A DNA stretch of 7,872 nt from Acidobacteriaceae bacterium (GTDB taxonomy: Bacteria > Acidobacteriota > Terriglobia > Terriglobales > Acidobacteriaceae), in contig JAUTWY010000567.1 of assembly GCA_030838305.1 (NCBI GenBank), positions 1-7,872 on the forward strand, in the 5' to 3' direction. A program made the position numbers and the translations under genes. The notes under the pieces were generated by a model that saw only the letters and a program-made list of their open reading frames with translations, searched no databases and was not told the origin of the DNA. Numbering within the stretch: the stretch's first letter is position 1; every line of letters begins with the position of its first letter. Positions 5,839 through 7,872 of the stretch are shown here, piece by piece.

Positions 5839-7854
5839 ATGAAAAGAGAAATCACGGGAAGACAATCTACTTCTAGCGCCGTTTTCTTCATCGTCCTCGC
5901 AACGATGTTGATGCCGACTAGCTGGGCACAGCAAACAAAAAATACCATGGTGCCCACCCTGGTGCGCTTTGGGGGATTCCTGACCGACGTTGCGGGAAAG
6001 CCTTTGAGTGGAACTGTCGGAGTCACGTTCTCTCTTTACAGCGATCAGCAACGCGGAGTCCCTCTCTGGCTGGAAACGCAAAACGTTGTTCCTGACCGGA
6101 ACGGACATTATTCCGTACAGCTCGGCGCGACCAAGCCAGATGGCCTGCCCACCGCGCTGTTCACTTCCGGAGAAGCTCGCTGGTTGGGCGTGCGGCCGGA
6201 GGGGCAAGTGGAGCAGCCGCGCGTGCTGCTGCTTAGCGTGCCTTACGCATTGAAGGCTGGGGACGCGGAAACCTTGGGGGGGCTTCCGGCCTCAGCCTTC
6301 GTGCTGGCTGCACCAGCGGTAGCGGCACTCAGCCCTACAGACGAGGCGACTGCAGCTTCTGCATCAACCGCGGCTCCGAGTTCTGCTTCCCCCGCAACCA
6401 ACGTCACGGGCACAGGCACTCTTAACTTCATTCCGCTGTGGACGAGTACATCCAACATCGCAAACTCTGTCTTGTTCCAGAGCGGTTCCGGCGGCACGGC
6501 CAAAGTTGGGCTCAACACATCGACGCCGGCGGCAACGCTGGATGTGAAAGGCACAGTTAACATTGAGGGTCTGTTCAGTTTGCCGGCGACAGGCCTGGCC
6601 ACGGCGACCGGCGGCAGGATTTCTCAGGCACAAGATTTCGTCGCCTCGTCGTTCAACAGCGGCACAGCGGCCGCGGTCAATCAAACATTTCAATGGCGCG
6701 CGGAACCCACCGGGAACAACTCAACCACGCCCTCGGGAACTTTGAACCTGCTATTCGTCTCAGGCACAACTGCGCCCATCGAGACGGGACTAAAGCTCAG
6801 CAGCGTTGGCCTGTTCACCTTCGCGGCGGGTCAGAAATTTCCTGGCACGAGCACGATCACCGCGGTAAATACAGCCAGCGGCAGCGGACTCTCCGGCGGA
6901 GGAACGACCGGGGCGCTCTCGCTCAGCCTGCAGAAGACCTGCACGGCGAATCAGATTCTGCAGTGGACCGGAACTGCGTGGGTGTGCGCAACCCTCAGCG
7001 GCGGAGGCACGATCACCGGCGTCACCGCGGGCACGGATCTGACCGGGGGCGGCACCAGCGGGAAAGTCACGCTGAATCTGGACACAACGAAAGTACCCCA
7101 GCTCAATGCGGTCAACACGTTCACGCAGACGCAGGTGATAAATGCCACCAATCCTCTGGGAGGCATTTTGCAAGTCACGAGTCCCTACCAGGCGATCGTG
7201 GGCACTATGACCAGCAACGACTTCTTCACGCCCGCCATCTTCGGTAATGCCTCAGCTACGGGATCAGGCACCACCATTGGAGTGCAAGGAGTGTCTTCCA
7301 CCACATCGGGCTACGGAGTTTGGGGCTCCAACGGTTCAGGGGGAATTGGAGTGTACGCGCAAAATAATTCGTTCACCCAGGGCGCACTGTATGCAGAAAA
7401 CGATGGCTTCGGCCCGGCTGGGTATTTCAAAGGCGACATACAAACCTCCGGACGAATCACGAGCTATAACAATTTACCAACCGCGGCCAATGGAGTGCCC
7501 GGCATTGTGTTCTACATTCAGAACTCGTCCAATGGCGCTGGAATTGGCATGACGGACTTGTGGACTCCGGCCAATGACGGCATATTCCGCATCACGGGTA
7601 TGCAGGAATGCACCGGCGCCAGTGGAGGCGTGACCATCTTTAGCATGAATTTTTCCTGGACAATCCCTCCCCCGGCCATTAGCAGTGGCTTCTATCAAAT
7701 CATGGGGAACGGCTGTGATCCGCGCACCAGCAGCGTGAATTTCTCCTCCGGCTCGACGGTTGCCCACGTTCACGGAGGCACTCCGATCCAATACAACTAC
7801 GCCGGCATGGATGCGCCCTTCCAGACGATAGTGGTAATCGAACAGCTTTTGTGA
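5839..7854 (+). CDS. Secreted modular surface protein, tail-fibre-like, Acidobacteriota type
   Basis: The 671-residue product starts with a signal peptide (basic MKREITGRQ, hydrophobic AVFFIVLATMLM, probable cut after A30 in TSWAQQ), so it is exported. Residues about 42-154 form a module I associate with Acidobacteriota secreted proteins: VRFGGFLTDVAGKPLSGTVG, LWLETQNVVPDRNGHYSVQL, ARWLGV, VPYALKAGDAETLGG. An Ala/Ser/Thr-rich linker (157-190) follows, then FIPLWTSTSNIANSVLFQSG and TPAATLDVKG (229-238), as in tail-fibre and S74-chaperone proteins. Two related strands-and-glycine units (347-364, 397-414) flank QILQWTGTAWVC. The C-terminal third is rich in Gly, Ser, Thr, Asn and aromatic residues and ends IVVIEQLL; no S74 chaperone or membrane anchor is seen. 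The only four cysteines (368, 383, 591, 626) form two close pairs and may make disulphides. Catalytic motifs are absent; a structural or binding role outside the cell is inferred. It diverges from the regulator gene. Confidence 0.82.
   Translation: MKREITGRQSTSSAVFFIVLATMLMPTSWAQQTKNTMVPTLVRFGGFLTDVAGKPLSGTVGVTFSLYSDQQRGVPLWLETQNVVPDRNGHYSVQLGATKPDGLPTALFTSGEARWLGVRPEGQVEQPRVLLLSVPYALKAGDAETLGGLPASAFVLAAPAVAALSPTDEATAASASTAAPSSASPATNVTGTGTLNFIPLWTSTSNIANSVLFQSGSGGTAKVGLNTSTPAATLDVKGTVNIEGLFSLPATGLATATGGRISQAQDFVASSFNSGTAAAVNQTFQWRAEPTGNNSTTPSGTLNLLFVSGTTAPIETGLKLSSVGLFTFAAGQKFPGTSTITAVNTASGSGLSGGGTTGALSLSLQKTCTANQILQWTGTAWVCATLSGGGTITGVTAGTDLTGGGTSGKVTLNLDTTKVPQLNAVNTFTQTQVINATNPLGGILQVTSPYQAIVGTMTSNDFFTPAIFGNASATGSGTTIGVQGVSSTTSGYGVWGSNGSGGIGVYAQNNSFTQGALYAENDGFGPAGYFKGDIQTSGRITSYNNLPTAANGVPGIVFYIQNSSNGAGIGMTDLWTPANDGIFRITGMQECTGASGGVTIFSMNFSWTIPPPAISSGFYQIMGNGCDPRTSSVNFSSGSTVAHVHGGTPIQYNYAGMDAPFQTIVVIEQLL
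6877..7080 (+). repeat. Two Gly-rich beta-type repeat units inside the surface protein
   Basis: The units SGSGLSGGGTTGALSLSL (6877-6930) and AGTDLTGGGTSGKVTLNL (7027-7080) lie exactly 50 codons apart and agree at about half of their positions, sharing GLxGGGTxGxLxL-type spacing. Each is preceded by an ITxV motif. The first is followed by the Cys-bounded segment CTANQILQWTGTAWVC. The DNA itself has diverged, so this is an old protein-level duplication. Such units occur in beta-rich fibre shafts; the trimeric state here is inference. Confidence 0.6.
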
Positions 7855-7872
7855 GCGCGTTTATTTGTCACA

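Noticed and set aside
5586..6207. Minus-strand open frames opposite the start of the surface gene
   Set aside because: They run antisense to a signal peptide and conserved module and show no recognisable domain.
6693..7247. Plus-strand frame of 184 codons rich in His, Arg and Gln
   Set aside because: It is a shifted reading of the Gly/Thr-rich repeats of the surface gene; the composition is an artefact of that.

Overview
The window looks like a chromosomal segment of an Acidobacteriota bacterium (Terriglobia-like). This is inferred from protein style, not from a search. Two features point there: a very large ToxR/CadC-like regulator with a TolB-like region and many TPRs, and a secreted protein whose N-terminal module (VRFGG... 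GVTFSLY... LWLETQNV... ARWLGV... VPYALKAGDAETLGG) I associate with that phylum.

Layout. On the minus strand, reading from right to left, come the regulator (2536-5433), a gap of about 300 bases, glucuronate/uronate isomerase uxaC (839-2230) and, 7 bases after its stop, an ExuT-like MFS hexuronate transporter that runs off the left edge (1-831). The last two form a compact hexuronate-use unit: the transporter brings in D-glucuronate or D-galacturonate and UxaC isomerises it to D-fructuronate or D-tagaturonate. The rest of the pathway is not in the window.

On the plus strand, diverging from the regulator, are a possible 57-residue membrane or secreted small protein (5620-5793) with a good ribosome binding site, and then a large secreted modular protein (5839-7854) resembling phage tail-fibre or bacterial surface-fibre proteins. 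About 186 bases separate the regulator start from the small ORF. That stretch is rich in perfect inverted repeats: CCCC-TATT-GGGG over the regulator start, an 8-bp-arm palindrome at 5488-5508, and an alternating GGTC/GACC cluster at 5534-5558. I read it as the shared control region of the divergent pair, but no promoter boxes close to consensus were found.

No tRNA, rRNA, CRISPR, insertion sequence or convincing rho-independent terminator was seen. The most interesting part is the divergent cassette of membrane-spanning regulator, palindrome-rich spacer, small membrane ORF and surface fibre. Functional coupling within it is a hypothesis.
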